Shown: positions 36,170 to 50,498 of the stretch, one piece after another
How positions within the stretch are numbered: the stretch's first letter is position 1
Layout of the letters: every line of letters begins with the position of its first letter
Origin: Angelakisella massiliensis
GTDB lineage: Bacteria > Bacillota > Clostridia > Oscillospirales > Ruminococcaceae
DNA length: 64,000 nt
Direction of reading: 5' to 3'
Assembly: GCF_900104675.1 (NCBI RefSeq)
Contig: NZ_LT629945.1
Location: 67,001-131,000 of the forward strand
The notes under the pieces: model-generated
Told to the model about the DNA's origin: nothing
Database searches by the model: none
Seen by the model: the letters and a program-made list of their open reading frames with translations, nothing else
Position numbers and translations under genes: made by a program

Positions 36170-36199
36170 ATTGTATCAAATGCCTCTCCAACTTGTCAA
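36170..36199 (-). promoter_or_regulatory. Promoter of the str operon
   Basis: Minus-strand TTGACA (36199-36194) and TACAAT (36175-36170), 18-base spacer. The -10 is embedded in the perfect palindrome GATACAATTGTATC. Confidence 0.75.
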
Positions 36200-36278
36200 G
36201 AACGAAATTTGGATATTACCGCGATTTTTCTGGTTTTTTTCTGTCCACTCTGCACAGATTCACCGGGTCGAATGAGCA

Positions 36279-39911
<3,633 letters not shown>

Positions 39912-39928
39912 TGTGCTACCCCTCTTCC

Positions 39929-42900
39929 TTATTCATCCATGGAAAAATCGTCGTCAACGTCCAGCAGGGAGTCGTCGGAGAGCACCGCGTCCTCGTCGTC
40001 CTCATCGGGATTCTCGATGGCGAAGCTGTCCTCCAGCTCGGAGCCTACCTCCACGTTGTCTTCCTCAAACACAGGAGCGTCGGCAGGAGCCAGACCCATG
40101 TTGTCGTCCTCGTCGAAGTTCTGCTTGAGGTCGATTTCGTTGTTATCCTTATCCAATACCCGCACATCCAGCGCCAGGCTCTGCAGTTCCTTAATGAGCA
40201 CCTTGAAGGACTCGGGGATACCGGGCGTGGGCACGTTGAGGCCCTTGACGATGGACTCGAAGGTCTTGACACGGCCCACCACGTCGTCGGACTTGACGGT
40301 GAGGATCTCCTGCAGGGTGTAGGCGGCGCCGTAAGCCTCCAGAGCCCACACCTCCATCTCACCGAAACGCTGGCCGCCGAACTGGGCTTTACCACCCAGA
40401 GGCTGCTGAGTCACCAGGCTGTAAGGACCGGTGGAACGGGCGTGGATCTTATCATCAACCAGATGATGGAGCTTGAGGTAATACATATAACCGACGGTGA
40501 CCCGGTTGTCGAAGGGCTCGCCGGTACGTCCGTCGTACAGAACGGTCTTGCCGTCCTCAGGCAGACCGGCTTCCCGCAGGCAGGCACGGATGTCTTCCTC
40601 ACGGGCGCCATCGAAGACGGGGGTCATCACCTTCCAGCCCAGCTCCATGGCGGCCCGGCCCAGATGAACCTCCAGCACCTGTCCGATGTTCATACGGGAA
40701 GGCACGCCCAGAGGATTGAGCACGATGTCCAGAGGACGTCCGTCAGGCAGATAAGGCATATCCTCCTGAGGCAGCACACGGGAAACAACACCCTTGTTGC
40801 CGTGGCGTCCGGCCATCTTGTCGCCCACGCTGATCTTACGCTTCTGGGCGATGTAGCAGCGGACCACCATATTGACACCGGGAGACAGCTCGTCGCAGTT
40901 GTCGGGGGTGAACACCTTCACATCCACGATGGTGCCGTACTCGCCGTGGGGCACCTTCAGGGAGGTGTCACGGACCTCACGGGCCTTCTCACCGAAGATG
41001 GCCCGGAGCAGCCGCTCCTCGGCGTTCAGCTCAGTTTCGCCCTTGGGGGTGACCTTACCCACCAGGATATCGCCGGCATGGACCTCAGCGCCCACCCGGA
41101 TGATACCCCGCTCATCCAGCTCCTTGAGCATATCGTCGCCCACGTTGGGGATATCCCGGGTGATCTCTTCCGGTCCCAGCTTGGTGTCACGGGCTTCGAT
41201 CTCATACTCCTCGATGTGGATGGAGGTGTAAACGTCGTTGCGGACCATCTTCTCGTTGAGGAGAACGGCGTCCTCGTAGTTATAACCTTCCCAGGTCATA
41301 AAGCCGATGAGGGCGTTCTTGCCCAGAGCGATCTCACCGTTGCAGGTGGCGGGACCGTCAGCGATTACCTGGCCCACAGTGACCCGCTCGCCCTTGTCCA
41401 CGATGGGACGCTGGTTGATGCAGGTACCCTGGTTGGAACGGAGGAACTTGATGATGGGATAGGAGACCAGCTCGCCCTCGTCGGTGCGCAGCAGCACCTC
41501 ATCGGCGCAGACCCGCTCCACGATACCGTTGTGCTTGGAGAGCACCACTGTACCGGAGTCCACAGCGGCCTTATATTCCATACCGGTGCCCACGACGGGG
41601 GACTCGGTCTTAATGAGCGGAACAGCCTGACGCTGCATATTGGCGCCCATCAGCGCACGGTTGGCGTCATCGTTTTCCAGGAAGGGGATCATAGCGGTAG
41701 CCACGGACACCACCATCTTGGGGGAGACGTCCATGTAGTCCACCTTTTCCCGCTCCACTTCCTGTACGGTATCGCGGTAACGGACGCTGACACGCTTGTT
41801 GACAAAGCGGTTTTCCTCATCCAGAGGGGCGTTTGCCTGGGCGACGATGTACTCGTCCTCCACGTCGGCGGTCATGTAGTCCACTTCATCCAGTACCCGG
41901 CCGGTTTCCTTATCCACCCGGCGATAGGGGGCCTCCACGAAGCCGTACTCATTGATCCGGGCGAAGGTTGCCAGATAGGAGATCAGACCGATGTTGGGAC
42001 CTTCAGGGGTCTCAATGGGGCACATGCGGCCATAATGGCTGTAGTGAACGTCGCGGACCTCGAATCCGGCGCGGTCACGGGACAGACCGCCGGGGCCCAG
42101 GGCGGACAGACGGCGCTTGTGGGTCAGCTCCGCCAGAGGGTTGGTCTGGTCCATGAACTGGCTCAGGGGAGAGGAGCCGAAGAACTCCTTGATTGCCGCC
42201 ACCACAGGACGAATGTTAATCAGGGCCTGGGGGGTGATGGATTCCTGATCCTGAGCCTGAGTGGTCATACGCTCCCGGATAACACGCTCCATACGGCTGA
42301 AACCGATGCGGAACTGGTTCTGGAGCAGCTCACCCACGCTGCGGATACGGCGGTTGCCCAGATGGTCGATGTCGTCGGTGGTGCCGATGTCATGACCCAG
42401 GCAGCACATATAGTTGATGGTAGCGAAGATATCGTACTTGCGGATATACTTGGGGATCAGCTCATCAATCCGGGCACGGATGGCGTCCTTCTTCTCCTCC
42501 TCGGTCTCGCAGCTCTCCAGGATCTCCTTGAGCACGGAGAAGCGGACCTTCTCATTGACGCCCAGCTCGATGCAATCGAAGTCCACAAACTTCTTGATGT
42601 CCACCATGCCGTTGGAGAGGATCTTCAGCTCTCCGCCGTCCACCTTGACCCAAGCGGTATCCACGCCCAGATCCTCAATGAAATGAGCCTTCTCGCGGGA
42701 GATGACTTCGTCCACATCCGCCACGATCTCACCGGTCATGGGATCGGCGATGGGACGGGAAAGGGTGCGGCCATTGAGGCGGTTAGCGATCCCCAGCTTC
42801 TTGTTGTATTTGTAGCGGCCTACACGGGACAGATCATACCGGCGGGCATCAAAGAGCAGCTGCACCAGATGCTTGACGGCGCTGTCCAACGTGGGGGGCT

Positions 42901-43726
42901 CGCCGGGACGCAGCTTGCGGTACACTTCCAGCAGGGCCTCATCGCCGGTCATCTCACTGTCCTTGGCGGCGATGGTCTTGGCAAGGTAGCTGTCCTCACC
43001 GAACACCTCAAAGATCTCGTCGTTGCTGCCCACATTGACAGTGAGGGCGTTTGCCAGATCGGCGTTGATCTCCTCGATGGTCACATCGTCCCGCACCCGC
43101 AGCAGAGCCCGGATGAAGGTGGTGATGGGCAGCTTGCGGTTTTTATCGATACGGACGCTGAAGACATCGGAGGAATCGGTGTCATACTCCAGCCATGCGC
43201 CGCGGTTGGGGATGACGGTGGATTCAAACAATTTTTTACCGGCGGCGTCATACTTGCTGTCATAGTAGACACCGGGGCTTCTGACCAACTGGGAAACGAT
43301 GACGCGCTCGGCGCCGTTGATGATGAAGGTGCCGGCCTCGGTCATCAGGGGGAAGTCCCCCATGAAGATGTCCTGTTCCTTGACTTCTCCGGTCTCTTTG
43401 TTCAGCAGACTTACCCGTACACGCATGGGAGCGGCATAGGTGGTGTCCCGCTCCTTGCACTCGGCGATGGTGTACTTGGGTTTATCGTCCAGCCTGTAGT
43501 CGATGAAGTCCAGCACCAGGTTTCCCTGATAGTCGGTGATTGATGACATATCCTTGAAGACCGCTTTCAGGCCTTCGTCCAGGAACCACTTGTATGAGTT
43601 CTTCTGTACTTCAATGAGGTTGGGCATTTCCAACACTTCATTGATCCGGGCGAAGCTCATCCGGGTGTTTTTGCCCAGCTGAACCGGCTTGACGTTTACC
43701 ATTCGCTCACTCACGCTCCATTTCAT
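39929..43726 (-). CDS. rpoB: RNA polymerase beta subunit
   Basis: 1265-aa subunit. The rifampicin region [20 protein letters not shown]...[14 protein letters not shown] keeps the residues found in sensitive strains. Other motifs: [57 protein letters not shown]. The C-terminus is acidic ([19 protein letters not shown]). ATG 43726 (AGGTGA upstream) is used; ATG 43702 with GGAG nine bases upstream is an alternative. No rplJL upstream; the gene has its own consensus promoter. Confidence 0.99.
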   Translation of the reverse strand: MKWSVSERMVNVKPVQLGKNTRMSFARINEVLEMPNLIEVQKNSYKWFLDEGLKAVFKDMSSITDYQGNLVLDFIDYRLDDKPKYTIAECKERDTTYAAPMRVRVSLLNKETGEVKEQDIFMGDFPLMTEAGTFIINGAERVIVSQLVRSPGVYYDSKYDAAGKKLFESTVIPNRGAWLEYDTDSSDVFSVRIDKNRKLPITTFIRALLRVRDDVTIEEINADLANALTVNVGSNDEIFEVFGEDSYLAKTIAAKDSEMTGDEALLEVYRKLRPGEPPTLDSAVKHLVQLLFDARRYDLSRVGRYKYNKKLGIANRLNGRTLSRPIADPMTGEIVADVDEVISREKAHFIEDLGVDTAWVKVDGGELKILSNGMVDIKKFVDFDCIELGVNEKVRFSVLKEILESCETEEEKKDAIRARIDELIPKYIRKYDIFATINYMCCLGHDIGTTDDIDHLGNRRIRSVGELLQNQFRIGFSRMERVIRERMTTQAQDQESITPQALINIRPVVAAIKEFFGSSPLSQFMDQTNPLAELTHKRRLSALGPGGLSRDRAGFEVRDVHYSHYGRMCPIETPEGPNIGLISYLATFARINEYGFVEAPYRRVDKETGRVLDEVDYMTADVEDEYIVAQANAPLDEENRFVNKRVSVRYRDTVQEVEREKVDYMDVSPKMVVSVATAMIPFLENDDANRALMGANMQRQAVPLIKTESPVVGTGMEYKAAVDSGTVVLSKHNGIVERVCADEVLLRTDEGELVSYPIIKFLRSNQGTCINQRPIVDKGERVTVGQVIADGPATCNGEIALGKNALIGFMTWEGYNYEDAVLLNEKMVRNDVYTSIHIEEYEIEARDTKLGPEEITRDIPNVGDDMLKELDERGIIRVGAEVHAGDILVGKVTPKGETELNAEERLLRAIFGEKAREVRDTSLKVPHGEYGTIVDVKVFTPDNCDELSPGVNMVVRCYIAQKRKISVGDKMAGRHGNKGVVSRVLPQEDMPYLPDGRPLDIVLNPLGVPSRMNIGQVLEVHLGRAAMELGWKVMTPVFDGAREEDIRACLREAGLPEDGKTVLYDGRTGEPFDNRVTVGYMYYLKLHHLVDDKIHARSTGPYSLVTQQPLGGKAQFGGQRFGEMEVWALEAYGAAYTLQEILTVKSDDVVGRVKTFESIVKGLNVPTPGIPESFKVLIKELQSLALDVRVLDKDNNEIDLKQNFDEDDNMGLAPADAPVFEEDNVEVGSELEDSFAIENPDEDDEDAVLSDDSLLDVDDDFSMDE

Positions 43727-43864
43727 CTTTTCACCTATAAAGACGGGCTTCCATCATACCGCGAACTTTGTCTGAATCTGACAAAAATACGAGAGTATTA
43801 TCGTAAATTTTTCATCCTTGACAAGGACTTCTAGGTATAACTAGCCATTATGATACAGTATTAT

Positions 43865-43893
43865 ATTATACGGTCAACCCTCCCCCGTGTCAA
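43865..43893 (-). promoter_or_regulatory. Consensus promoter of rpoBC
   Basis: Perfect TTGACA (43893-43888) and TATAAT (43870-43865) with a 17-base spacer, giving a ~130-base leader before rpoB. Confidence 0.9.
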
Positions 43894-43985
43894 GAACAAT
43901 TTTCTAATAGGCGAAATTTTTTCTTTTTACCCTGCTTTTATAGTCTTTGCTCCTGTTTTCTCCGCCGGACGTATGCGGCTGTCAT

Positions 43986-44014
43986 TTGACCCGCAAATGG
44001 ATTCATGATATAGT
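43986..44014 (+). promoter_or_regulatory. Promoter of the S1-domain gene
   Basis: TTGACC (43986-43991) and TATAGT (44009-44014) with a 17-base spacer, divergent from the rpoB promoter. Confidence 0.75.
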
Positions 44015-44059
44015 TATTAACCGCGCTGACACGCTGGAAATGATTATTTGCGGATAAAC

Positions 44060-44109
44060 AGACTGCCGGAACTTCCTTTTAGACCAGGAATTCCAGCGGT
44101 CTTTTTTTA
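44060..44109 (+). terminator. Leader terminator upstream of the S1-domain gene
   Basis: An imperfect ~16-bp stem (44060-44076 with 44087-44102) runs into seven T. It lies about 40 bases after the expected transcription start and 130 bases before the ATG, so it may attenuate the gene or end a short leader RNA. Confidence 0.7.
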
Positions 44110-44238
44110 TTTCACAAGGGCCGTTTTCCTCTTTTCTTTGGGCATACCCTGTACTGTACTCGAATATATATCAGACAGGCTGCTCTCCATGACAGCCGGG
44201 AGCGCCGCTATTGTCAAAACATCGAGGAGGGGAAGTAA

Positions 44239-45207
44239 ATGACGTCTTTTCTGCCGGAAGGAAGTCTGCTGGGTACAGAGGAAAATGACCGCTTTTTTCG
44301 CGGGCCCGCCGCTCTGGAGGAAGCCAGAGCAAGCCAAAGGATCCTGGAGGCCCGGGCTGTGGTGTGCGATCCCGATCATAATCTGATCGTGGATTTGGGC
44401 TTTACCCGGGGGCTGATCCCCCGCTGCGAGGGGGCGGCGGGCATCAGTGATGGTTCCACCCGGGATATCGCCATTATCTCCAGAGTAGGCAAGCCGGTCT
44501 GCTTTGTTGTCACCGGCCTGAGCCGCAGCTGCTCCGGACGGATGCTGCCGCTCCTCTCCCGCCGGCAGGCACAGCAGCGGTGCCGGGAGGAGTACTTATC
44601 ACGGCTTGTGCCTGGAGATGTTATTCCCGGGAGGGTCACCCACCTGGAAAATTTCGGAGCCTTTGTGGATATGGGCTGCGGTCTGCCTTCACTGATTCCA
44701 ATCGACCATATTTCCGTTTCCCGCATCGCCCATCCCCGGGACCGGTTCCGGCCGGGGGATTCCATCCTGGCGGTGGTCAAAAGTCTGGAGCCGGATGGAC
44801 GGATCTGTCTGAGCCACAAGGAACTGCTGGGCACCTGGGAGGAGAATGCCGCTCTGTTCCAGCCGGGAGAAACGGTGGCGGGGGTGGTGCGTTCTGTGGA
44901 AAATTATGGTGTTTTTGTGGAGCTTACCCCCAATCTGGCGGGATTGGCGGAACCCTTTGGGGAGGTCCGTCCGGGGCAGCACGCAAGCGTCTACATTAAA
45001 AGCATCCTACCGGACAAAATGAAAATCAAACTGATCCTGGTGGATGCCTTTGACGCCGCCTACATCAGACCGGAGCTGCGGTATTTTGTCACCGGGGGCC
45101 ATATGGACCGATGGGTCTATTCCACCTCCAGCTCTCCCCGAAAGATGGAGACCATCTTTTCCCCTGCCGCTGCTGAAAGCGAAAAAAATGAAGAAGCTTC
45201 CCTGTAG
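44239..45207 (+). CDS. S1 RNA-binding domain protein (ribosomal protein S1-like)
   Basis: 322-aa protein with at least two OB-fold S1 domains: PGDVIPGRVTHLENFGAFVD (~127-200) and PGETVAGVVRSVENYGVFVE (~212-270), and a degenerate N-terminal one (ARAVVCDPDHNLIVDLGFTR). It resembles the short S1 homologues of clostridia rather than six-domain S1. Likely binds mRNA or ribosomes in the cytosol. GAGGAGGGG precedes ATG 44239. Divergent from rpoBC, with its own promoter and leader terminator. Confidence 0.88.
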   Translation: MTSFLPEGSLLGTEENDRFFRGPAALEEARASQRILEARAVVCDPDHNLIVDLGFTRGLIPRCEGAAGISDGSTRDIAIISRVGKPVCFVVTGLSRSCSGRMLPLLSRRQAQQRCREEYLSRLVPGDVIPGRVTHLENFGAFVDMGCGLPSLIPIDHISVSRIAHPRDRFRPGDSILAVVKSLEPDGRICLSHKELLGTWEENAALFQPGETVAGVVRSVENYGVFVELTPNLAGLAEPFGEVRPGQHASVYIKSILPDKMKIKLILVDAFDAAYIRPELRYFVTGGHMDRWVYSTSSSPRKMETIFSPAAAESEKNEEASL

Positions 45208-45244
45208 GCAATCAGCCAAAAGATGTACATTGCATATGCAAAAA

Positions 45245-45521
45245 GGGCGGTACCGCAAACAAATACCCGGTGCCGCCCTCAGGCTGTAAAAAAGCCTGTT
45301 TGAAAGAGCAAACAAAATTCAAAATCATAAAAATCAGGACATGCGCCTGATTTTTATACCACGCCCCGCGCCCACCAGGGCGCGAAACCGGGGGTATCGC
45401 CGCTGGTTTCGTCAGGAACCAAGCGGCGTATCCAGAGGGACTGGGTCCCCCTGGAAGTGTGCCGAACCCCTTCGGCACACTCAGAGCGGTATCGCAGACA
45501 AATACGCGATGCCGCCCTTTT
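45245..45521. repeat. Structured intergenic repeat, copy B, bracketed by duplicated hairpins
   Basis: The left hairpin (45245-45278, GGGCGGTACCG...CGGTGCCGCCC) and right hairpin (45484-45517, GAGCGGTATCG...CGATGCCGCCC plus TTTT) agree at 29 of 34 positions and include a compensatory C-G to T-A change. Between them is the ~205-base repeat: ATAAAAATCAGG/CCTGATTTTTAT, CGCGCCC/GGGCGCG, a long stem around GGTTTCGTCAGGAACC, GGGGGACC-type stem and GTGCCGAA/TTCGGCAC. Confidence 0.85.
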
Positions 45522-45765
45522 GAGCGTATCTTAAGTCTGCACAGAAAGTTATGTCCGCCCTGGGAAAGGGGCTTGAGGCTGACAGAGACAATCAATGATA
45601 TTCTGGGATTACAGACAGCTTTTATTCTCCCAAAAGTTCTGACGTGAAAACAATTCCGGACGTCCCTGCTGCATTGGCCTGCACCGGGATATAAAGAGAG
45701 CGGAAACCGTACGGAAGATGATCTGTTTGTCGGCCCCCACCGGCCAGCAGATTCTGTTTATATAT

Positions 45766-45806
45766 AAAAAAAGAGGCCCTCCGAAATGCTCAGAATGACC
45801 TCTTTT
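45766..45806 (-). terminator. Terminator after clpB
   Basis: AAAGAGG and CCTCTTT arms enclose an interrupted stem; seven T follow on the minus strand, 25 bases past the clpB stop. The bases 45522-45765 hold nothing recognisable. Confidence 0.7.
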
Positions 45807-45830
45807 GATCTGAGAATCAGATTTTTTGTT

Positions 45831-48446
45831 TTATTGCTTCTGCACCGATATGGTCAGACCATCTCCCTGCCGGTCCACCACCAGCGTGTCTCCTTCGTCC
45901 AGATCACCTTTAATGATAATCCGGGCCAGGAGGGTTTCCACCTTGCTCTGGATGAATCTCTTGAGGGGACGGGCGCCATAGACGGGATCATAGCCCTGGT
46001 CCACAATGTACTCCCGGGCGGAATCGGTGAGGGACAGCTTCAGCTGTTTGTCTGCCAGACGCTTGCTCAGGTCGGCCATCAGCAGATCCACAATGCCGGA
46101 AATCTCGTTCTTGGTCAGGGGTTTATAGAATACGATCTCATCCAGACGGTTGAGGAACTCGGGACGGAACTGGCTCTTGAGCAGCTGGCTCACCTGCTGG
46201 CGGGCCTCCGGACGAATCTCACAGTTTTCATCGATACCATCCAAAATGATGTCGGAACCCAGATTGGAGGTAAGGATGATGATGGTGTTCTTGAAGTCCA
46301 CCGTCCGGCCCTGGCTGTCGGTGATCCGGCCGTCATCCAGCACCTGGAGCAGCACATTGAAGACATCGGGATGGGCTTTTTCCACCTCATCGAACAGCAC
46401 CACCGAGTAGGGATGGCGGCGCACCGCCTCGGTCAGCTGACCGCCTTCCTCATAGCCCACATATCCGGGAGGCGCTCCGATGAGGCGGCTGACGGAGTAT
46501 TTCTCCATATATTCGGTCATATCGATCCGCACCATGTTCTTCTCATCGTCAAACAGAGCGGCTGCCAGAGCTTTGGCCAGCTCGGTCTTGCCCACACCGG
46601 TGGGGCCCAGGAACAGGAAGGAACCGATGGGACGGTTGGGGTCCTGGATGCCGGCACGGGAACGGAGAATGGCCTCGGTGACCTTTTCCACCGCCTCATT
46701 CTGGCCGATGACCCGCTGATGGAGGATCTCATCCAGACGGAGCAGCTTCTCCCGCTCCCCTTCCATCAGCTTGGACACAGGGATGGAGGTCCACCGGGAA
46801 ATGATCTTGGCGATCTCCTCCTCGGTCACCTTATCCCGCAGCAGCCGGTCGGACCGGGAGCCCTGGGTCTGTTCCGCCTTCCGCTCCTCTTCCTCCAGCT
46901 GTTTCTGCAGCTGAGGCAGCCGGCCATATTTCAACTCGGCGGCTTTGTTCAGATCATAGTTCCGTTCCGCCTTCTCGATTTCAGCTCCCACCTGCTCCAG
47001 CTCTTCCCGAAGCTTCTGAACGGTGGAAATGGCGTTTTTCTCGTTCTCCCAGCGGGCTTTCATTTCTTTAAAGGTGGTGCGCATCTCCGCCAGCTCCTTC
47101 TGGATCTCCTCCAGATGCTCCTTGGAGAGCTTATCGGTCTCCTTCTTCAGGGCCGCCTCCTCGATCTCGTGCTGCATGATCTTCCGGGAAATCTCATCCA
47201 GCTCAGTAGGCATGGAATCCATCTCGGTGCGGACCATGGCGCAGGCCTCATCCACCAGGTCGATGGCCTTATCCGGCAGGAACCGGTCGCTGATATAACG
47301 GTTGGAAAGTGTGGCGGCGGCGATGAGAGCCTGGTCCTGAATCTTGACGCCGTGGTAAACCTCATACCGCTCCTTGAGGCCACGGAGGATGGAAATGGTG
47401 TCCTCCACTGTGGGCTCCTCCACCATTACAGGCTGGAACCGACGCTCCAGAGCAGCATCCTTTTCAATATACTGCCGGTACTCGTTGAGGGTAGTGGCGC
47501 CGATGCAGTGCAGCTCACCACGGGCCAGCATAGGCTTCAGCAGGTTGCCGGCATCCATGGAGCCTTCGGTTTTACCAGCGCCCACAATGGTATGGAGCTC
47601 ATCAATAAAGAGGATGATCTTGCCTTCGCTGCGGCGGACCTCCTCCAGCACCGCTTTCAGCCGCTCCTCAAACTCGCCCCGGTACTTGGCGCCGGCAATG
47701 AGGGCGCCCATATCCAGGGAGAAAATCTTCCGCTCTTTCAGATTGGAAGGAACATCCCCCCGGACGATCCGCTGGGCCAGACCTTCCGCAATGGCGGTTT
47801 TACCTACACCAGGCTCACCGATGAGGACAGGGTTGTTCTTGGTTTTACGGGAAAGAATGCGGATAACGTTACGGATCTCACTGTCACGGCCGATGACCGG
47901 GTCCAGCTTGTGGTTCCGGGCCCGCTCCACCAGGTCCTGACCGTATTTTGCCAGAACGTCATAGGTATCCTCGGGGTTCTCGTTGGTCACCCGGGCGCTG
48001 CCCCGAACGGTGGAAAGGGCGGTGAGGAATCGGTTCTGATCGATACTGTACAAGCTCAGCAGCTTCTTGACGCCGCTGTTGGGGTTTGCCATCAGAGCCA
48101 GGAAAATATGCTCCACCGAAACATAGTCGTCCTTCATCCGGGCAGCCTGGTTTTCCGCATCGTTAAGGACCCGGTCCACATCCTGGGCCACATAGATCTT
48201 GCCGCTTTCACGGCCGGGGCCGGACACCGATGGAATACGGCCAATGGCCTGGTCCAGCTCCTGGTCAAAAGCCTGAGGGTCCACCCCCATTTTTACAAAC
48301 AACTGCGGGATCAAGCCGTTTTCCTGCCGCAGCAGCGCCGCCAGCAGATGCTCCTGCTCGATCTGCATACTACCTTTGGAAAGAGCCAGATCCTGCGCCT
48401 GCTGGATGGATTCCAGGGATTTTTGGGTAAATTTCTGAGGATTCAT
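45831..48446 (-). CDS. clpB: ATP-dependent disaggregase ClpB
   Basis: 871-aa Hsp100 chaperone that, with DnaK, extracts polypeptides from aggregates. N-terminal Clp_N repeats (residues ~1-145), first AAA+ module (Walker [14 protein letters not shown], Walker [16 protein letters not shown]), coiled-coil middle domain (~400-520), second AAA+ module ([38 protein letters not shown]). The middle domain identifies ClpB rather than ClpC. GAAGGAGG precedes ATG 48446. Heat-shock control is evident from the CIRCE element. Confidence 0.98.
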   Translation of the reverse strand: MNPQKFTQKSLESIQQAQDLALSKGSMQIEQEHLLAALLRQENGLIPQLFVKMGVDPQAFDQELDQAIGRIPSVSGPGRESGKIYVAQDVDRVLNDAENQAARMKDDYVSVEHIFLALMANPNSGVKKLLSLYSIDQNRFLTALSTVRGSARVTNENPEDTYDVLAKYGQDLVERARNHKLDPVIGRDSEIRNVIRILSRKTKNNPVLIGEPGVGKTAIAEGLAQRIVRGDVPSNLKERKIFSLDMGALIAGAKYRGEFEERLKAVLEEVRRSEGKIILFIDELHTIVGAGKTEGSMDAGNLLKPMLARGELHCIGATTLNEYRQYIEKDAALERRFQPVMVEEPTVEDTISILRGLKERYEVYHGVKIQDQALIAAATLSNRYISDRFLPDKAIDLVDEACAMVRTEMDSMPTELDEISRKIMQHEIEEAALKKETDKLSKEHLEEIQKELAEMRTTFKEMKARWENEKNAISTVQKLREELEQVGAEIEKAERNYDLNKAAELKYGRLPQLQKQLEEEERKAEQTQGSRSDRLLRDKVTEEEIAKIISRWTSIPVSKLMEGEREKLLRLDEILHQRVIGQNEAVEKVTEAILRSRAGIQDPNRPIGSFLFLGPTGVGKTELAKALAAALFDDEKNMVRIDMTEYMEKYSVSRLIGAPPGYVGYEEGGQLTEAVRRHPYSVVLFDEVEKAHPDVFNVLLQVLDDGRITDSQGRTVDFKNTIIILTSNLGSDIILDGIDENCEIRPEARQQVSQLLKSQFRPEFLNRLDEIVFYKPLTKNEISGIVDLLMADLSKRLADKQLKLSLTDSAREYIVDQGYDPVYGARPLKRFIQSKVETLLARIIIKGDLDEGDTLVVDRQGDGLTISVQKQ

Positions 48447-48560
48447 GCTTCATTCCTCCTTCTTCATGTCAGAAACCGCCGGACCTTACGTCCAGCGGTG
48501 AAGCGTCGTGTTCCACGGGAAATCATTGTTTCCAGCGGGGGATTTTTCATCCACGATGCT

Positions 48561-48589
48561 ATCTTATCACGAATATTAGCACTCGTCAA
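48561..48589 (-). promoter_or_regulatory. Promoter of clpB
   Basis: Minus-strand TTGACG (48589-48584) and TAAGAT (48566-48561) with a 17-base spacer; the -35 lies inside the CIRCE element. Confidence 0.75.
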
Positions 48590-48602
48590 TATAGAGTGCT
48601 AA
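48576..48602. promoter_or_regulatory. CIRCE operator (HrcA binding site)
   Basis: Perfect arms TTAGCACTC and GAGTGCTAA separated by nine bases (GTCAATATA), the canonical CIRCE. HrcA repression of clpB is expected; hrcA is not in this window. Confidence 0.97.
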
Positions 48603-48720
48603 TTATTCAAAAAAGGTTCACATTTCTCCTTGCCGCCTGAAAAATTCTCTTTGAAATAAGGCAGAAACCGCTTCCCTTGCCCTGAATAAAATGTGCCGTT
48701 TCCTTCTCCTGTATCAAAAA

Positions 48721-48986
48721 CCCCCAGCCTGAACACAGACTGCGGGGCTTTGCGTGTGCCGAAGGGGTTCGGCACACTTCCAGGGGGACCCAGTCCCCCT
48801 GGATACGCCGCTGGTTCCTGACGAAACCACCGGCGATACCCCTGGTTTCGCGCCCCAGTGGGCGCGGGTCGTGGTATAAAAATCAGGCGCATGTCCTGAT
48901 TTTTATGATTTGAAATTTTCTTTATTTTTTGAAATGGTTTTTTGCAGTCTGAAAACCCCGCAGCCTGAACACAGACTGCGGGGCTT
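48721..48986. repeat. Structured intergenic repeat, copy C, bracketed by duplicated hairpins
   Basis: Hairpins CCCCCAGCCTG...TGCGGGGCTT (48721-48750) and CCCCGCAGCCTG...TGCGGGGCTT (48956-48986) differ by one base indel. They lie downstream of the larA-like gene on the minus strand. Between them is the repeat, in the same orientation relative to transcription as copies B and D, including GTGCCGAA/TTCGGCAC, GGGGGACC-type, the long GAAACC/GGTTCC-centred stem, GGGCGCG and ATAAAAATCAGG hairpins. Confidence 0.85.
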
Positions 48987-49024
48987 TCATTATAATTATG
49001 TACCGGTATTTTTCCGGCATTTGG

Positions 49025-50296
49025 TTACTCGCTGACTCTGGGGATAACGGTAGAACCGTTTTCGATGACATAGGTCAGTTTACCGGTCAAATCCACCTGA
49101 GCCATCAGCTGGCCAATGTCTGAAAATGCCTCAATACCCATGGCAGCCAGCTGATTGGGGTCCGCAGAGGTGAGCATCAGAATACGATATCTTTCCGCCT
49201 GTTCGCAATTGAGATAGAAAATATATCCGGGGATGGTGAAGTTTTCCCGCAAATCCTTGTCCAGAGTTCCCCTCTGGAGCGGGCCGATCCAGTCAAAATA
49301 CTCCGCCGGACCTCCGCCGTCCCGGCACTCTGCCAGCAGCACCAGCGTACCGCCTGGTTTGAGGCCGGATTCAACGTTATCAATGGTTTTGGTACCCTGA
49401 TACAGGGACATATCCTTGGGATATCCGCCGCAGCCCGCAATGATCACATCCGCCTTCCGGGGGATGGGGGTACGGTAGATGGCGTCCGCAGCTTCGCAGC
49501 CCTCCAGCCAGGAATCCAGCCAGTGCCCTGCGATGATCCGGGACAGCTTCATCTCAGCGTTCATGATCAGATTGATGACATACAGCTGCGGTACCATGGC
49601 GGCGGCTTCGCACATATCCTCATGGAGAGGATTTCCTTCCAGCACACCATTGCCGATGGCGGGATTGGAACGGGGAGCATTGGGGTCCAGGGACAGGGCA
49701 TGATTGCGGCGGACCGTTTCCAGAGAACTGATGCCGGGAAGGATGCTCTTGCGTCCCCCGCCGAAACCGGCCATCACATGATGGGCCACCGCTCCCAGAG
49801 CGATCACTTTCCGCCCCATCGCCAGGGGGTTGATTTCCACCGGCGTACCCCTGCTGGTGGTTCCCAGCCGCACCAGATCCGGCGCTTTGCAATCATGGTT
49901 GACCACCTGGATCTTCTCAAAGACATCCTTGGTCACCAGGGTCTCCAGGTCCTCCCTGCTGCCGCCCTCATGGGTGCCGTTGGCCACCAGGATCACCAGA
50001 TCTTCCGGCCGGATGCCGCAGCGCTGCTCCATATAATCCACCAGAGGAGGGATCACCAGATCCTGCCGCATCCAGAAGCGGCTCATATCGCTGATAATCA
50101 GCGTCACCAGATCACCGGGCTGCAGCCACTGGTTCAGGGGCAGCTGATGCACCGGATGCTCCAGCGCCTGAGCCAGCGTTTTGGGAATGTCCTCCACCGA
50201 AGGCTCCCAATGGCCCTTCAATTCCACAATCTGTTCCGAATCCGGCAGCTCCAGCTCCACCTGGGTACTGCCGTAGGCAAAGTGATACCCTTTCAT
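49025..50296 (-). CDS. LarA-family protein (nickel-pincer lactate racemase-like)
   Basis: 423-aa protein with both LarA signatures: ILVANGTHEGGSRED (catalytic His) and LGAVAHHVMAGFGGGRKSILPG with the second His and the lysine that binds the nickel-pincer cofactor. LarA racemises lactate; relatives racemise or epimerise other 2-hydroxy acids, so the substrate is open. No larB, larC or larE is in the window. ATG 50296 is preferred over a GTG three codons earlier because GAGGAG then has 8-base spacing. Divergent from the ModE-like gene. Confidence 0.88.
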   Translation of the reverse strand: MKGYHFAYGSTQVELELPDSEQIVELKGHWEPSVEDIPKTLAQALEHPVHQLPLNQWLQPGDLVTLIISDMSRFWMRQDLVIPPLVDYMEQRCGIRPEDLVILVANGTHEGGSREDLETLVTKDVFEKIQVVNHDCKAPDLVRLGTTSRGTPVEINPLAMGRKVIALGAVAHHVMAGFGGGRKSILPGISSLETVRRNHALSLDPNAPRSNPAIGNGVLEGNPLHEDMCEAAAMVPQLYVINLIMNAEMKLSRIIAGHWLDSWLEGCEAADAIYRTPIPRKADVIIAGCGGYPKDMSLYQGTKTIDNVESGLKPGGTLVLLAECRDGGGPAEYFDWIGPLQRGTLDKDLRENFTIPGYIFYLNCEQAERYRILMLTSADPNQLAAMGIEAFSDIGQLMAQVDLTGKLTYVIENGSTVIPRVSE

Positions 50297-50351
50297 CCTC
50301 TTCACTCCTCAAACCGTTTTTCCGCTTTATTGTGGAAAAAATTTTCTTTTT

Positions 50352-50357
50352 ATTATA
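50352..50357 (-). promoter_or_regulatory. Extended -10 element for the larA-like gene
   Basis: TGC-TATAAT on the minus strand, about 50 bases before the start codon; the -35 match is poor. Confidence 0.5.
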
Positions 50358-50488
50358 GCAGAAACCGAAGGAGCGGAAAAGAGAAAACACATCAGTCTTT
50401 CATCTTTTTGCCGCAATCAGAAAGCAGCGGAAATGAGGTGGAATTTTTTCAATTGGAAACAAGCTTTTCTGGTCTTTTTGCCGCCTCT

Positions 50489-50498
50489 GTGCTATAAT
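50489..50498 (+). promoter_or_regulatory. Extended -10 element for the ModE-like gene
   Basis: TGC-TATAAT on the plus strand (GTGCTATAAT) with no good -35. It gives a leader of about 155 bases before the preferred start. Confidence 0.5.

Noticed and set aside
45341-45523. Recurring frame beginning MRLIFIPRPAPTGARNRGY-like at 45341, 51235, and minus strand near 27350 and 48892
   Set aside because: It is a translation of the structured repeat, not a gene: the reading frame follows paired stems, has no ribosome binding site and ends differently in each copy.
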